This document shows positions 46,900 to 59,470 of a stretch of 64,000 bases of DNA, piece by piece. Under the pieces are notes generated by a model that ran no database searches, was not told where the DNA came from, and worked only from the letters and a program-made list of their open reading frames with translations. The DNA lies in contig NC_059348.1 of assembly GCF_019703515.2 (NCBI RefSeq), forward strand, positions 22,492,156 to 22,556,155, read 5' to 3'. Every line of letters begins with the position of its first letter. Positions within the stretch are counted from its first letter, which is position 1. The DNA is from Myxocyprinus asiaticus. Lineage: Eukaryota; Chordata; Actinopteri; Cypriniformes; Catostomidae. The position numbers were made by a program, and so were the translations under genes.

Positions 46900-48353
46900 A
46901 TGTCTTTTTCAAGACGCGTCTTTTTAAAGATGCCTTTCCGAGTGTGTGTTATTCTTGGTTGCGGTCATTACCTCTCAACTCCAGATGGTCACGATCGCTG
47001 TCTTTCGTGTCTGGAGGCAGCGTTCGTGGATGGTTCATGTTCTCACTGCAAGAACATGACCATGGCAACGTTGCGGTCGCAGCTTGCTTCGTAAGAAAGA
47101 AAGCCACCCCAGCAGCTCCCCACCTCGGTCCTTCTACCTACGGGTGTTAAGGCCAGCGCGGCTAGCACTGGGGATGATTTGGGGACCCCAGTGGGATCGC
47201 CTCCGATGGGTATCCCCCCGCAGACCTCCCATTCCCCAGCACGCTCGTCTGCCCCGATCGGGCTTCCGGATGAGTCAGCCGGCTCGTTTCACAACGAGTT
47301 CGACCTCTTGTTCGGAGCCCACGAAGCTGATGAGCTCTCGAGCGCAGCATCGGAGAGCGGGCTTGTCCAGTCGGACGCAGAAGCCTCAGCTGGGCTCCCC
47401 CCTTCGGGGTTGATTGCCCAGTCACAGGCTGATGCAGAGATGACGGACATGCTTTCCTGAGCAGCCGCGAGCGTCGGGCTAGAGTGGAACCCTCCACTCT
47501 CCCCTGAACCCTCACAGCTCGATGATTGGTTCCTGGGCTCACGGCGCCGCTCAAAGCAGCCACGCCCCGCTCCAGTGCCGTTCTTCCCGGAAGTGCACGA
47601 GGAGCTGACAAAATCGTGGGAGGCACCTTTTACTGGCCGGTCCCGATTTCTCAGTTCCCCCGATGGCGGGGCGGCCAGGGGCTATACGGCGATTCCCTCG
47701 GTGGATAAGGCGCTCGCGGTGCACCTATGCCCGCAGAGTGCCGCCACCTGGCGCAGATGCCCAAAGCTCCCGTCCAAGCCCTGTAGGTTCACGTCATCCC
47801 TGACAGCCAAAGCCTACAGCGCTGCTGGACAAGCCGCCTCTGCCCTGCACACCATGGCTCTCTTGCAGAACTGCACGAGGTTAGTTCCGCCCCAGATCTC
47901 ATGCAGGAACTGCGCTCGGCGACCGACCTCACTCTCTGAGCGACAAAGGTCACGGTGCGGTCTCTCAGGCAGACGATGTCCACATTAGTGGTCTAGGAGC
48001 ACCACCTTTGGCTCAACCTGGACAAGATGGGTGAGGCCGACAAGACACGGTTCCTTGCTGCCCCCATCTCCCAGGCTGGCCAATTCGGCAACACCGTCAA
48101 GGACTTTGCCCAGCAGTTCTCGACGGTGAAGCAGCAGATGGAGGCTATCCGGCATATTATGCCCCGGCGCGGCTCAAGATCCCGCACCCCGTCTGCTCGT
48201 CGCCAAGGGCATCCCCCTGTGGTGAATGCACCGGCTCCACTGCAGCCCGCCCCTTTGGCCTGGCCCCGGCGTGGAGCCCACCGCAGGAAGCAGACGCCAC
48301 CCGTCTCACGGCCGGCCACCAAGAACCCACAAAAGTCATCAAAGCGCCCCTGA
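46900..48353 (+). pseudogene. DIRS gag-like gene remains
   Basis: The first frame (46900-47094) has LGCGHYLSTPDGHDRCLSC and, shortly after, CSHCKNM, a cluster of Cys/His resembling a metal-binding motif and shared with copy 2. The frame shifts near 47090, returns to frame one at 47179 (FHNEFDLLFGAHEADEL), meets a TGA at 47458-47460, and resumes (47575-47988: FFPEVHEELTKSWEAPF, YTAIPSVDKALAVHLCPQ). A final frame (48027-48353) gives KTRFLAAPISQAGQFGN and FSTVKQQMEAIRHIMPRRG with a basic, proline-rich tail. This order fits DIRS gag, thought to form particles with the element RNA. At least three lesions. Confidence 0.8.
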
Positions 48354-48789
48354 GACGGGTGTCCCAGGGTCGACGAAACCCACTGCATTGGAACTGGTAG
48401 TAAGACCACTCCATCCCCTGGTGGAGGGCCGGGTGGAGAATTTTTCGTTGCCTTTTCATTTGATTTCGCTACATGCCGATGTGACAGTCTCCACGGGTTG
48501 CAAGGACAGGCCTCTTCCTCCCCGTCCCAAGGTGTTCCAGGGGTGGTCACAAGGAGCCAGGTAAGTGTTTTGATGTCACTAGACTCAGCACAGCCACGAC
48601 ATGGTGTGGCACCTCGAGCTCCGCCCCACCGCGAGGCCCCACCTGCTGGTACGTCCAACAATGTTGTCCCTTTGGACCCCTTGCACGGAACTTGGATGCA
48701 TGGCTTGTGCTTTCCAATCCGTCGCGATGGCTGGTCCGGACCGTCTGACTCGGCTATGCGATTCAGTTCGCCAGGGATCCACCCAGGTT

Positions 48790-50117
48790 CAGCGGTATCC
48801 ACTTCACCTTGGTGAAGGACGAAAATGCTATTACCTTGCGTGCGGAGATAGCTACCCTCCTACGGAAGGGTGCGATAGCACCTGTCCCTCCGGCCGAAAT
48901 TAAGAAGGGGTTTTACAGCCCCTACTTCATCGTACCGAAAAAAGGCGGTGAGTTGCAGCCAATCTTGGACCTGCGAATACTGAACCGGGCTTTACACAGA
49001 CTCCCCTTCAAGATGCTGATGCAAAAACGCATTCTGGCGAGCGTCCGGAATAAAGATTTGTTCGTGGCGGTAGACCTTAAGGACGCGTACTTTCACGTCT
49101 TGATTCTACCTCGACGCAGACCCTTCCTGCAGTTTGCATTTGAGGGTCAGGCGTATCAGTACAAGGTCCTCCCTACAAGCTTCTTCACGAAGGTTGCAGA
49201 GGCAGCTCTTGCCCCGTTAAGGGAAGTGGACATTCGCATCTTGATGATTGGCTAATCCTAGCTCACTCTCGGGACATGTTGTGTGCACACAGGAACTTGG
49301 TGCTCTCACACCTCAGCCGATTAAGGCTTCGGGTCAACTGAGAAAAGAGCAAACTCCTCCTGGTTCAGAGCATCTCTTTTCTCGGTTTGGAGTTGGACTC
49401 AGTCTCTTTGACAGTGCGCCTCACGAATGAGCGCACACAGTCTGTGCTGGCCTGTTTGAAGGCATTCAAACAGAAAACAGTGGTTCCACTGAAACTATTT
49501 CAGAGGCTCCTGGGGCATATGGCATCCTCAGTGGTGGCCACCCCACTTGGGTTAATGCATATGAGACCGCTTCAGCACCGGCTTCAGACTCAAGTCCTGA
49601 GATCGGCATGGCGCCGCTGGACACATCGTGTGGTCATCACACCGGTCTGTCACCATCTCTTCAGCCCTTGGACCGACCTCTCTTTTCTACGGGCAGGTGT
49701 TCCCCTAGAGCAGGTCACCAGGCGTGTTGTGGTCATGATAGATGCCTCCAAAACATGCTGGGGTGCTGTTTTGCAATGGGCCCGCGGCTGCGTTGGCACA
49801 TCAACTGCCTCGAGATGTTGGCAATTCTGTTCGCCCTGCGGAGGTTCCGGCAGTTGATCCAGGGCAAGCACATGTTAGTTCGGACAGACAACACGGAAAC
49901 AATAGCATATGTCAACCGCCAAGGCGGTCTATGCTCTCGTTGTATGTCACAACTCACCTGCCGTCTCCTCCTCTGGAGTCAGCAGCACTTCAAGTCGCTG
50001 AAAGCCACTCACATCCCGGGCGACCTCAACACTGCAGCGGACGCGCTGTCATGGCAGGTTACCCTCAGGGGAGAGTGGAGACTCCACCCTCAGGTGGTCC
50101 AGCTGATCTGGAGTTGA
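48790..50117 (+). pseudogene. DIRS reverse transcriptase / RNase H, catalytic box deleted
   Basis: 48809-49255 encodes EIATLLRKGAIAPVPPAEI, GFYSPYFIVPKKGG, PILDLRILNRALHRLPFKM and LFVAVDLKDAYFHV, i.e. RT fingers and palm with the first catalytic aspartate (VDLKD). At 49235-49250 the sequence runs 'cgcatcttgatgattggc': the tyrosine-x-Asp-Asp box expected just before DWL is missing through a short deletion, which also shifts frame. The thumb continues at 49387 (SVSLTVRLTNERTQS). RNase H follows: VVVMIDASKTCWGAV, then in another frame HINCLEMLAI, VRTDNTETIAYVNRQGG and HIPGDLNTAADALS, with its acidic residues. Cannot polymerise as it stands. Confidence 0.9.
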
Positions 50118-50139
50118 TTCGGACAGGCACAGGTAGACC

Positions 50140-51233
50140 TGTTATCCTCCCAAGAATCTTCCCACTGCCCGCTCTGGTATGCCCTGACTGAGGCACCCCT
50201 CGGCATAGACGCTCTGGCACACAGCTGGCCTCCTGGCCTACGCAAATATGCGTTTCCCCCAGTAAGCCTACTTTCACATACTCTGTGCAAGGTCAGGGAG
50301 GACGAGGAGCAGGTTGTCCTGGTAGCACCCTACTGGCCCACCCAGACATGGTTCTCAGACCTCATGGTCCTTGCGACAGCCCCCCCCCCAGGAGAATTCC
50401 CCTGAGGAAGGACCTTCTTTCTCAGGGACGGGGCACCATCTGGCACCCGCGACCAGACCTCTGGAATCTCCATGTCTGGCCCCTGGACGGGACGCAGAAT
50501 ACCTAAGCGCTCTACCACCTGAGAGGCGCAAGGATGCTGAACCCCTCCAGACCGCGCCTCATTCCCTCATGGGACCTCTCTGTAGTTCTTCAGGGTCTAG
50601 AGAGAGCCCCTTTTGAGCCTTTGCAGTCAGCTGAGCTTAAGGCACACTCCTTGAAGACTGCCCTCCTGACTGCGCTCACTTCCATCAAGAGGGTAGGAGA
50701 CCTGCAAGCGTTCTCTGTCAGCGAAACGTGCCTGGAGTTCGGTCCGGGCTACTCTCACGTGATCTTGAGACCCTGAACAGGCTATGTGCCCAAGGTTCCC
50801 ACGACCCCTTTTAGGGACCAGGTGGTGAACCTGCGAGCGCTGCCCCAGGAGGAGGCAGACCCAGACCTGTCGTTGCTGTGTCCGGTGCATGCTTTATGCA
50901 TCTATTTGGATCACATGCAGAGCTTTAGGATCTCTGAGCAGCTCTTTGTCTGCTTTGGTGCACAGCGGAAAGGAAGCACTGTCTCCAAGCAGAGGATCGC
51001 CCACTGGCTCATTGACGCCATAGCTATGGCATATCATGCCCGGGACCCGCTATGAGCCCATTCTACCAGGGGTGTAGTGGCCTCCTGGGCCCTGGCCAGG
51101 GGTGCTTCTCTAACAGACATTTGCAGAGCAGCAGGCTGGGCAACACCCAGCACCTTTGCAAGGTTCTACTACCTCCAGGTGGAACTGGTTTCGTTCCAGG
51201 TAGTGGTACGCAATACAAGCGGATAAGCCCGTG
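50140..51233 (+). pseudogene. DIRS tyrosine recombinase remains
   Basis: After RNase H the text 'SSQESSHCPLWYALTEAPLG' and 'KVREDEEQVVLVAPYWP' leads into the recombinase region, with a deletion near 50500 removing part of its N-terminal domain. 50534-50776 gives HSLKTALLTALTSIKRVGD with the first catalytic arginine. A TGA at 50774-50776 interrupts. 50786-51055 follows (SKQRIAHWLIDAIAMAYHA), then a second TGA (51053-51055). Beyond it HSTRGVVASWALARGA holds the H-x-x-R pair and ARFYYL the likely nucleophilic tyrosine. Such enzymes integrate the circular cDNA. All motifs are visible but in a broken gene. Confidence 0.87.
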
Positions 51234-51994
51234 ATAGCCAGCCAGGTGTATTGCTTACACATAGCGCCTTTCACCTCTTCTGAGCTGAAGACGTGCACCA
51301 TTAATTCCCAGTAGTGTTCACAAACTATGTTCCCTGGTTTACTTCCTCTGAGCCCTGTGGCGGTCGAGTTTTCGGAGAGACTCACTGCCGGCCCAGTACA
51401 CGTGCTAATTAAGGGCACTGTTCTTGGGTAGGTGGTCCGAATGTGGCGGTTCCCTGTAAGGTAACCCCATGCGATGTATATCTTCTGCTAATTCGTTTCC
51501 CTGTTGGCAAACTGCATCTTCCTTGGGCAGAGCCCCTCTGCCACAGTCTCCATGTTTGTAGCAACTCCTCCCCTGTTGGGTAGGATCTACCATGAGACTC
51601 ACCACGGCAAGACCATGTGACATATTTTCCACTTAAATACCCCCCCCTCTTTGCGGTCTCCGCGGTGTCCTCCCCTTGGGAGGGACACCCCCTGACTAGA
51701 CCTGGCAGCCCAGTCGGATAATCCCCCTTGCTTTTTAGGGAGTGGAAAAAAAGAAGGGGAAAAGAGGCCACGACTAGGTTAGCCTGTCTCTATCTTTTGG
51801 GTAGTCAACTTGTCCCCAAAGGGCCGTTCGACACTCATAACTATGTTGGGGGAGGTTACGTGTCAGCCTGGTGCGCTGGCTACAAAGCACACAATTGTCT
51901 GCATGTCACACACCGCCAGTTCACGTAACACAGTTCAGCCAGTTGCAGCGTTTTGTATAGGGACACAAACATAAAACGGTCTCAGTTCCTCAGC
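51234..51994 (+). other. 3' non-coding part of DIRS copy 1
   Basis: No coding signal continues after the recombinase. DIRS elements carry an internal complementary region here that pairs with both ends; I could not delimit it by eye. Confidence 0.45.
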
Positions 51995-52130
51995 ATAAAA
52001 CCTGAATGAGTGGTTGCATACCAGCTCCTTTTATACCCGTATGTCCGGGGGAGTGGCATGCAAATACCACTCGCCAGATGTTTCGGGCTCCCAAGAGTGA
52101 CCCCTAGTGTCACTACATCGACACAACGTC
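51995..52130 (-). repeat. Right inverted terminal repeat of DIRS copy 1
   Basis: Reverse complement of the left repeat from 'cctgaatgagtggttgcat' to 'catcgacacaacgtc', minus a deletion between 'cactcgccag' and 'atgtttcgggctcc'. Confidence 0.85.
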
Positions 52131-53330
52131 TCATTCCCTCCATCAGGGAATGGAGGTTACGCAAGTAACCAGGACGTTTCTTCTGCTTTCTGTTTAGTCA
52201 TAACATTTTAGTAACTTATTTGCACATGAAGAAATTGTTAATATTTTAGGAAGAAATTACAGTACACACAGTAGTCCAGCAACTATGGATGGCATGTGCG
52301 CATTAGCAATCGCATTTTCTCAAAAAATACCTAATCAAACCAATTGTACAAACAGTGCATAGTGAATAAGACATTTACTTACAGAACACGTGAAGCTCTT
52401 TTACTTTGAAGTTGCATTCACTGACTCGTGGATCCAGTGCGAGCAGCAATCTCCTGACAGTTTAAACAGCCTAGATCACATGCTTGGATTGTCACGGACT
52501 GACCATCATGATCTGTGAATCAGAGGAACTTTTGATCCTAATCCTGAAGTTTTGATTCTGGCTGATTGAATATGCACTTCAAAGGAAGATATTAGATGAG
52601 CATGCAACAGTAAGAAAATGCTGGATTTTCATGATGTTCGTGAATTACATCTGATTCAACGAGATATGCGCATATTTGCATACGGTATATGATATTTGTT
52701 TTATTGATATTTGACTTTTTATCATCAGACAAGACAGTTAAAAGTTACAGGGAACTGTTGAGGAGAGAGAGGGAGAATGAAACAGATGAGCACTTTAACA
52801 TTATGAGTTCAAACACGTCTGCCGCGGCTCTGATATGAGGACAGTTTAAATGACACTCTGTTGCACACCGGTCTATTATTGTTGTAACACGATGGCACAT
52901 AACAACAAAACGAACCGTGACTGGTCGTTTACTTGTCTCAGTCGCTTCACATGCAAGCAAGTGATTCTCAGCGCACTCAATCGGCCAAATGGGAACATGT
53001 ATCGGCTGATGCCAATAATGTAAAAATTCCAAATATCGGCCGATTTATTGGCTGTGGCGATATATCGGTCGACCACTAATAAAAATAAAATTTTTCATTG
53101 ATAGTTCATGTTAGTTCATAGTGCATTAACTAATGTTAACAAATACAACTTTTGATTTTAAAAAAATTTGAAACTAACGTTAACTAAGATTAATAAATGC
53201 TTTAAAAGTATTGTTCATTGTTAATTCGTGTTAATTTATGTAGTTAACTAATGTTAACAAATGGAACCTTAATCTAAAGTGTTACCATTATTCTTATTCT
53301 TCTATTGTTTATCTAATGTTTGTAATAGTA

Positions 53331-53693
53331 ATACTGTTTTAAAAGTAAAAATTCTGTCATAATTCACTCACCCTCATGTCCCTTCAAACCCAAATGTAAG
53401 GAATTATCCAGCACATTTTCTCAATATAATGGCAGTTGATTAAACCACCCAAAAGTATCATTAAAGTTGTCGATGAACTTGTGCATCATATTCAAAGTCT
53501 TCTAAAGGCATACAAAAGGTTTTGCTGACAAACAGCCAGAAATGTATGACATTTTTCAGAGAAAATCTTGATCTTGCATGTTTATGAGTGCATGTGAGAA
53601 GCTCATTCACAGTGGATTTGGAATGACATGAGAGTGAGAAAATTATGACAGAATTTTCATTCTGGGGTGAACTACCTCTTTAAAGCATGCATG
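53331..53693. repeat. Foldback MITE copy (about 360 bp)
   Basis: 'attctgtcataattcactcaccctcatg' at 53350 pairs with 'gagtgagaaaattatgacagaat' near 53630-53655, and the right end reads 'gggtgaactacctctttaaa'. Same terminal family as 14719-15831. Confidence 0.75.
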
Positions 53694-54280
53694 AGAGGAT
53701 TTTTAACAACCCAAACCATTCTGAAGAGAGATAATATAATAAAAAAAAACCCTAATCAAAACGCGAGCAAGATCATAGCTACTAAACCTTTTATAAACTA
53801 GCATGGAGGCTATTTTTATCTGGGAAATTATTTACAATAATTGCATAAAGGTTAAGATAGTGATAGTAGCTATGACTTTCGTTCTGATATCAATCAGAAT
53901 TTCCTTAACAGGGAAGCTATGCCTCTGAAATGAGCCCCAGTGCCTTAAATTGCCTCAGCTTCAACAGCTTCTCTTAGTAAACATGCTTTTGAATAGGAAT
54001 AAATGTAATTTATCATCCATTGTGCTTTTTTGAAGCTGTTGCGGAAAGATGTACAAAAAGCACACCTTGTCATCTGTGGATCCTACCATTCTTAAAAAAC
54101 TACTTTACTGCCACTCTTACTACAACTTACAAGCTTTCTACAGCTTAAAAATTAGTAAGATAAATCTTGAATTGTTATATTTGATGGGATGTGCTTTACC
54201 AACAAGAATGCCCAACAATATTCAAGGCAACTGGAAAATGGCACACATCACAGGCATTCAGTGCTCAGCCTCTAAAGAGT
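53694..54280. other. Non-coding, unrecognised
   Basis: No element or gene recognised. Confidence 0.4.
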
Positions 54281-54449
54281 GTGGTGGTGTAGTGGACTAA
54301 AGCACTGAATTGGTAAGTGGAAGGTTGTTGGTTCAATCCCCCACAGCCACTACACCACCACTGTGTCCTTGAGCTCCAGGGGGATTGTCCCTGTAATAAG
54401 GGCACTGTAAGTCACTTTGGATAAAAGCGTCTGCCAAATGTGTAAATAT
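54281..54449 (+). mobile_element. tRNA-derived SINE (HAmo/HE1-like)
   Basis: A tRNA-like head has an A box ('gtagtggactaaagc', 54289-54304) and B box ('ggttcaatccc', 54330-54340). The body reads 'tgtccttgagctcc' and 'gggggattgtccctgtaataa', and the tail 'tttggataaaagcgtctgcc' is shared with L2-type LINEs of fish. It is transcribed by RNA polymerase III and copied by the LINE. A short internal deletion removes part of the usual 'gagcaaggcacttaac' segment. Confidence 0.88.
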
Positions 54450-55177
54450 AAAGAGTCCTGGTGGGGAGTGTGTTTAAAATACAGAGATTATTCAAAGCAT
54501 TCTCTGATTTTGATTGGTTCCTCTTCCATTGATGGCTGCTGCTGCAGTAAGACTTTTTCCCTATATTCTGTTGTTCTTTATTGTTTCTTCTTTTACTTAA
54601 ATTCCTATTTGTTACAAATGTTAATCTTTTCTTTTTTCCTGATCCATACATTTGCCGATTCATTATCAACACATCATCCTCCTTTGAAATAGCAAATTTC
54701 TGGTTAATTTCACAAAACATTTTCTAATGCATTTTCTAATGCTAATAACTCTATGCTGCGTGAAGATTTGCCATAGTTTGTGCCGCAGTTTTGTTGCATC
54801 TTCTGATAGCATTGACTGTAGTTGAATAAGCCAATAATCAGAAGTGTGCTGTTTTCAATTACCCACCTCCAAACAAACAGCATCATTGATTAAAAAATAA
54901 CTACTGAAGTGAAATAGGATTTCTTTAATTTGTTTAACTAGAGAGAATGACTATAAATTATTGCATAAATAGTACTGATTCTTGAGATAAGGGACAAAAA
55001 ATGTCATACATACAAAAGTCCTCTTTATGTTAAAAATCAAGTAATTCATGATGATAAAAATACTGAAAAAGTTTAATCTATAGGAAATGTGTATACTCAG
55101 GGCATTTATTACTTATACTGTATTTTTTAACAATTTCATTTGAATTTTTTTAAATTCATGAGTAACAGTTGCCAGCT

Positions 55178-55345
55178 GGTCCGTGATAGCTGTGGGGTAT
55201 GTCTAAACCTCACACCCCTGGCCTCAAGAGGTGCACTAGTGACTGACGCTATAGGGGCTGTAGCCTTTAGCCTCCTCGTTAGTGCACCCGCATCCCATGC
55301 CATGCCCATGGTTCAAATCTCGCTCTGAGCAGGTCGAGCAGGACT
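55178..55345 (+). repeat. Possible tRNA-derived SINE fragment
   Basis: 'ggttcaaatct' (55310-55320) looks like a pol III B box and 'tagcctcctcgttagtgc' upstream like an A-box region. The tail is not recognised. Tentative. Confidence 0.4.
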
Positions 55346-58300
55346 GGTTACACATGCTCTATACTGGGAAGCACATGCTGCTTAACCTGTCCTCAGCAAG
55401 AGGTCACAATGTTAAACTTCAAAACAAAGTTTTTTAAAAATGCAACAAATATAATAAATATAAATATCAAATGAAAGGTAGGGATCTGTAAGATATCAAA
55501 CAATACATAAACAACCCTCTACATAAACAACACCCTAATTTTCAGAATAGTGTGAAAACAGAAATAAAATAAAAAAATTATAGAATTTATTTTATCATTT
55601 AACTCCTGTACTAAACACCATTTATAGACAATTAAAGACTTTACACTCTTTTTGGATGGACCAAATTAAAACAGTATTTCAGTGTGTCTGATGGTGTTGA
55701 CACAAATTACAGTAAGATGTACAGTAACTTATGAAGTGAATAAAGTAATTTTCAGATTGCCTAGTACATGTTCATTTAACCTGTACTGATACTTGACACA
55801 CAATACAAGGACCCACTGTGCTACTGTTTATGCTAACACTATTTCTATTGGCAGCTAAGAGTGAACTGCCACCCATAGTTGACTGTCTTAAAATAAACGA
55901 ATAAAAGATGTTGGAAGGATGCAGCTTTGTTGTGCCTGCCATAGGCATCGCATTGACCTAAATTATGAAGTCAGTGTGTAACTGTTGAGGATGTCACATT
56001 CTGTACAGCAGCTCGGTTGGGCTGCATGTAAGTGAGTGAGTAATTACTGTTTGCCCTATGGAGGGACTAAAGCATGTGCTTTTTGCATCTTCGTGCTGAT
56101 AAAGGGATGTTATGCACTTTTATTCTGGGGGCAAAACCCCACTGCGCATCCTGATCCCTGACCCATTTCTGTTGCAGCCAATGAGACATAAGACATAGAA
56201 CCATCATAATTACTGTGGTCCCGCTGTAAATAGTAGAAAAAAATAAATAAAAGTACTTTTGCGTTTGATTTCCATTTATTTTTCCTTTTCCAGAAGAACT
56301 GATTCTATTCTATTCAATTCAAGATTAGATGCTATAAATGTCAGTCTTATATACTGTATATTGTACATTCTTGAGTAAACCTAAAAAAAAAATTAAAAAA
56401 AAAAAACATGCTTCCAACATTATAACAAGGGCTTGAGGGATCATAGTTATGAACCAGTTCAAAAGTTAAAATACAACAATATCTTAAGACCACAGTGACA
56501 ACCGACCTGAAACAAGAAATAAATTGAATAAGCCAGGGTCACCAACACTTAAACAGGTCTAACCACTGTATCATAACCTGGAAATGGGCACTCAGTTTCA
56601 TGGACATTTGAATAGTCTCTGAACACTCGTCAATGGCAGCTGAGTGGGAAAAATACAAGTTCAATTCATGCTTTTGAGAGTCATCCAAAAACAATCTGCC
56701 ACTGGAAAAACATCTCCAATTATATAATTGAATACTTCCGATTTAAAAAATATTCTGTCAGAAACTGAATGACTGAATTACTTTTGAATGACTATGAATG
56801 GGGAAACATGCTTTCTGACATCATACTGTAGTTGAGCAGTTCCAGCATGTGCCAGCAGGGATAAGAGGGTGATTCTAACCAGCCAAATCCTGACTGACCC
56901 TTTAATTGTCTACTTTATTAGTTCTCATGTTGCGACATTTTTCATGGAGGACATTGTAAGCATATTTTCAAGGTTAAACTTTTTTCCAGTCAGTTCTCCT
57001 AAGTTAAGATAAAGTCATGAACCTAATATTTCAATATCAAGTGCATTTTCCGAGTCTATTAAACCTCAAACGGAACATATGGGTTAAATATATCCTTTCA
57101 GTAGCGATCAGTCTTGTATTTTGACAGAGTGTAGGATCACTCTGGCCAGGAATAAAGGATATGCTGCAGACCCCATTGGCTCATTTCACCTGCATTTCAC
57201 TCTTCCTTTGTCTTTCCCATCACCTCTTTAAATATTTATAAAGCCATGGCAATTTACATAAAGTTTCAAGCTACTGATTAGTCGTATTACAGCAGATGCT
57301 GACCTATATTAGCCCACAGAGTCCACACACACAGGCAAGGTTATGGCTGCATGTACTGAGCGAAACAGCAAACTCTTGTCATCTTTAACACAATCGTTTA
57401 TCATTTTGAGTTTCAGGAATCACTAGATATACTGTATATGTATTTTGTCTTGTTTTGTTTTTTCATATGAATATTACATTACAACTGTAAGATAAAATAA
57501 TAACATATTTTAAAAAGCATTTCTATTTTTGTGTGCATAAAATAAGAAAATGTCAATTTGTTGATTTGTTGTTTCTCTCTGTTTTCGTAACCAACATATT
57601 CAACAGATTATTCTTTAAAGTAAACATGTTGGTGAGACTGAATTACAAACCTAAATTATTAAATGTGCACAGGTCAGCATTTGTTTTGATACTGAAAACA
57701 AAGCCTACTTAGTCTGCATGTAAAATTACACTATAGAAGCAAATTCAACTTAAATGTACAGAATAATTTGTAAAATCATGAACCCTTCAAAACCAATTCA
57801 TTTTCAATAAACACTACCATTCACAAAACATCAATTTAGAGCATGCTCACAGCAGGACTCCACATAACACGTAAACTGCAGGTTTGAACTTTACAGTGCC
57901 ATAAGACAGTGACTTGCATTTAAATTGAGACATTAAAATGAAACAATTTAATATCTATGTTGACATTAATAGGCTGTTCATTCATATCAGGCTATTATTA
58001 GAAAGAAAGGTGTGGGTAAACCTGAGTCACCTAATGACTATGTCAGCGCTAAGGGACGTGAAAAATGTTTATTGCATTGAAAATTCAGAAACTTTGTCAA
58101 ACACTGGCAGCATGCTGATGTTACATGACATCATGGAGCACACTGAGGGCACAGGAACGCACATTACAGCTGAAATATTTCACCACTCAGAAACTTCTTT
58201 TTATATCATGAACCCTCTGGTCCTTTTCTGACAGCGGGCATTCGTACTGAAAGAGAACAGCCAGGAGGCATAAACTCTCGCTCTCTGCCTACATCTTGGG

Positions 58301-58779
58301 CTGTTCTTTTTCTTTCTGTCTATGTGTTGAGCTGTTAGGCAGAATAATATCATCGTTTAACACTGTGGTGTGTGCATATGAATTTTGCAGGTGGGGCAGA
58401 GCCCAGTTTTGTCCTGATGCCGTTCCCGAAGCAGCAGTGGAATTCCTTTTGACCTTTAATTGCCTGTGACTTTGGGAAAGTGGGGTTGTGTTGGCAAGGA
58501 TTGCCTCTCTATGCTTCCGGCACAACACTAGTGAGACAGATGCTGAGTCGCAGGGTTACACTGGCAGTGGCGGCTGCTCCCAGAGTGCGTTTATTTCCAA
58601 GGAAAGAACAAAAACAACAAAAAAAGAAACATCAAATAAATAAAAATCACAACTGCTCTCTGAGCAGTGAGTCATACAAAGTTTTGTTTCTCAATAAATC
58701 AATTCTACTCCATATGTTTTTCACGAAGTTTTGTGCATATGGGTAGCGGTGAGGTGGTGTGACGTGTTATACTCCATGT
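55346..58779. other. Low-copy non-coding block
   Basis: Over 3 kb without recognised element ends or exons, apart from an A-rich tract at 56382-56405. Some parts (56880-57340) look single-copy. Confidence 0.4.
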
Positions 58780-58880
58780 TTCTGTGTTCTGTGAAAGTAA
58801 GTCATATGGGTTTGGAACAACATTAGAGTGACTAAATGATGACAGAATTTTCAATTTTGGGTGTACTATCCCTTTGACAA
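58780..58880 (+). repeat. MITE right-terminal fragment
   Basis: 'gtgactaaatgatgacagaattttcaattttgggtgtactatccctttga' is the terminal wording of the foldback MITE family at 14719-15831. Confidence 0.7.
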
Positions 58881-59374
58881 CTATGGCATTTTAGTATATA
58901 TTTAAACATAGTTCAACAAGTTCAATGTACAAGATGGACAAAATAGGTTACTGTATATGTGTAGATGTTTAGTATAACAGTACATTTTTATTTATTTTTG
59001 AATTAAGGTAACATGACAGCTGTAAAACAAAAAGAGCATATACTGGTTGTTTAATGTACATGTCAAAGTGTTTGGAGATGTAATGCATGTTTTCCAAGCA
59101 GGCATATTAATGTCGAATCAAAACACTTTAGGCACTGTAAAAACAATCATGTAATTTAATGTCTCTTTCAGGCACATCCTAAAATTAAACTTGACAGCAT
59201 CTCACAATATTCTGCAGCTTCCCTGAAAGCAAAATACCACCTGTGTCTGTGAAGACACTGACAGTTCTGAGAATAAAGCTTTTTCCCTTTCCCTCATGTT
59301 GTATTTTGGAAGTCAACATAGTTTACAGTCCTGTTTGGCCAGGTTTCTAAAATGTCTAATTTTTACTATGTGCA

Positions 59375-59470
59375 GCACAAAAATGAAAATTCTGTTGTCA
59401 TTTTCTCAGCCTCACATTGTTCCAAACCTGTATGACTTTCTCTCTTATTTGGAACACTTAAGGAAAAAAT
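59375..59470 (-). repeat. MITE left-terminal fragment
   Basis: 'aaaatgaaaattctgttgtcattttctcagcctcacattgttccaaacctgtatgac' is the complement of the same terminal family, lacking the outermost bases. Confidence 0.65.

Larger units (their letters stand above)
46516..52170 (+). mobile_element. Nearly full-length DIRS-type retroelement (copy 1)
   Basis: Inverted terminal repeats (46532-46699 and 51995-52130) frame, in order, gag-like, reverse transcriptase, RNase H and tyrosine recombinase coding remains. This content and order is the hallmark of DIRS elements, which use a tyrosine recombinase instead of an integrase and make no target duplication. The right repeat lacks about 36 bases present in the left. 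The right end carries an extra 40 bases ending 'ggttacgcaagtaacc', itself a short palindrome. GC is higher than in the flanks. Every reading frame is damaged. Confidence 0.92.
46258..53078. mobile_element. hAT-like element with perfect 8-bp target duplication, split by a DIRS element
   Basis: The ends 'tagtggtcaaccgatatggg' (46258) and '...cgatatatcggtcgaccacta' (53078) are inverted repeats. Flanks are ATAAAAAT on both sides (46250-46257 and 53079-53086), an exact 8-bp duplication as made by hAT transposases. Its own sequence is 46258-46515 and about 52171-53078; no transposase domain is visible. Confidence 0.88.
46131..53287. repeat. Outer MITE, split by nested insertions
   Basis: 'tggtaacactttacactaaggttcc' at 46131 pairs with 'ggaaccttaatctaaagtgttacca' ending at 53287. 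Only 46131-46257 and about 53079-53287 belong to it; the 6.8 kb between is inserted. 'cattaacattagttaatg' and '...gttaactaatgttaacaaatgg' continue the symmetry. Confidence 0.85.

Noticed and set aside
54281..54449. tRNA gene from the A and B boxes
   Set aside because: The SINE body and LINE-like tail follow; no cloverleaf with an anticodon stem can be drawn.
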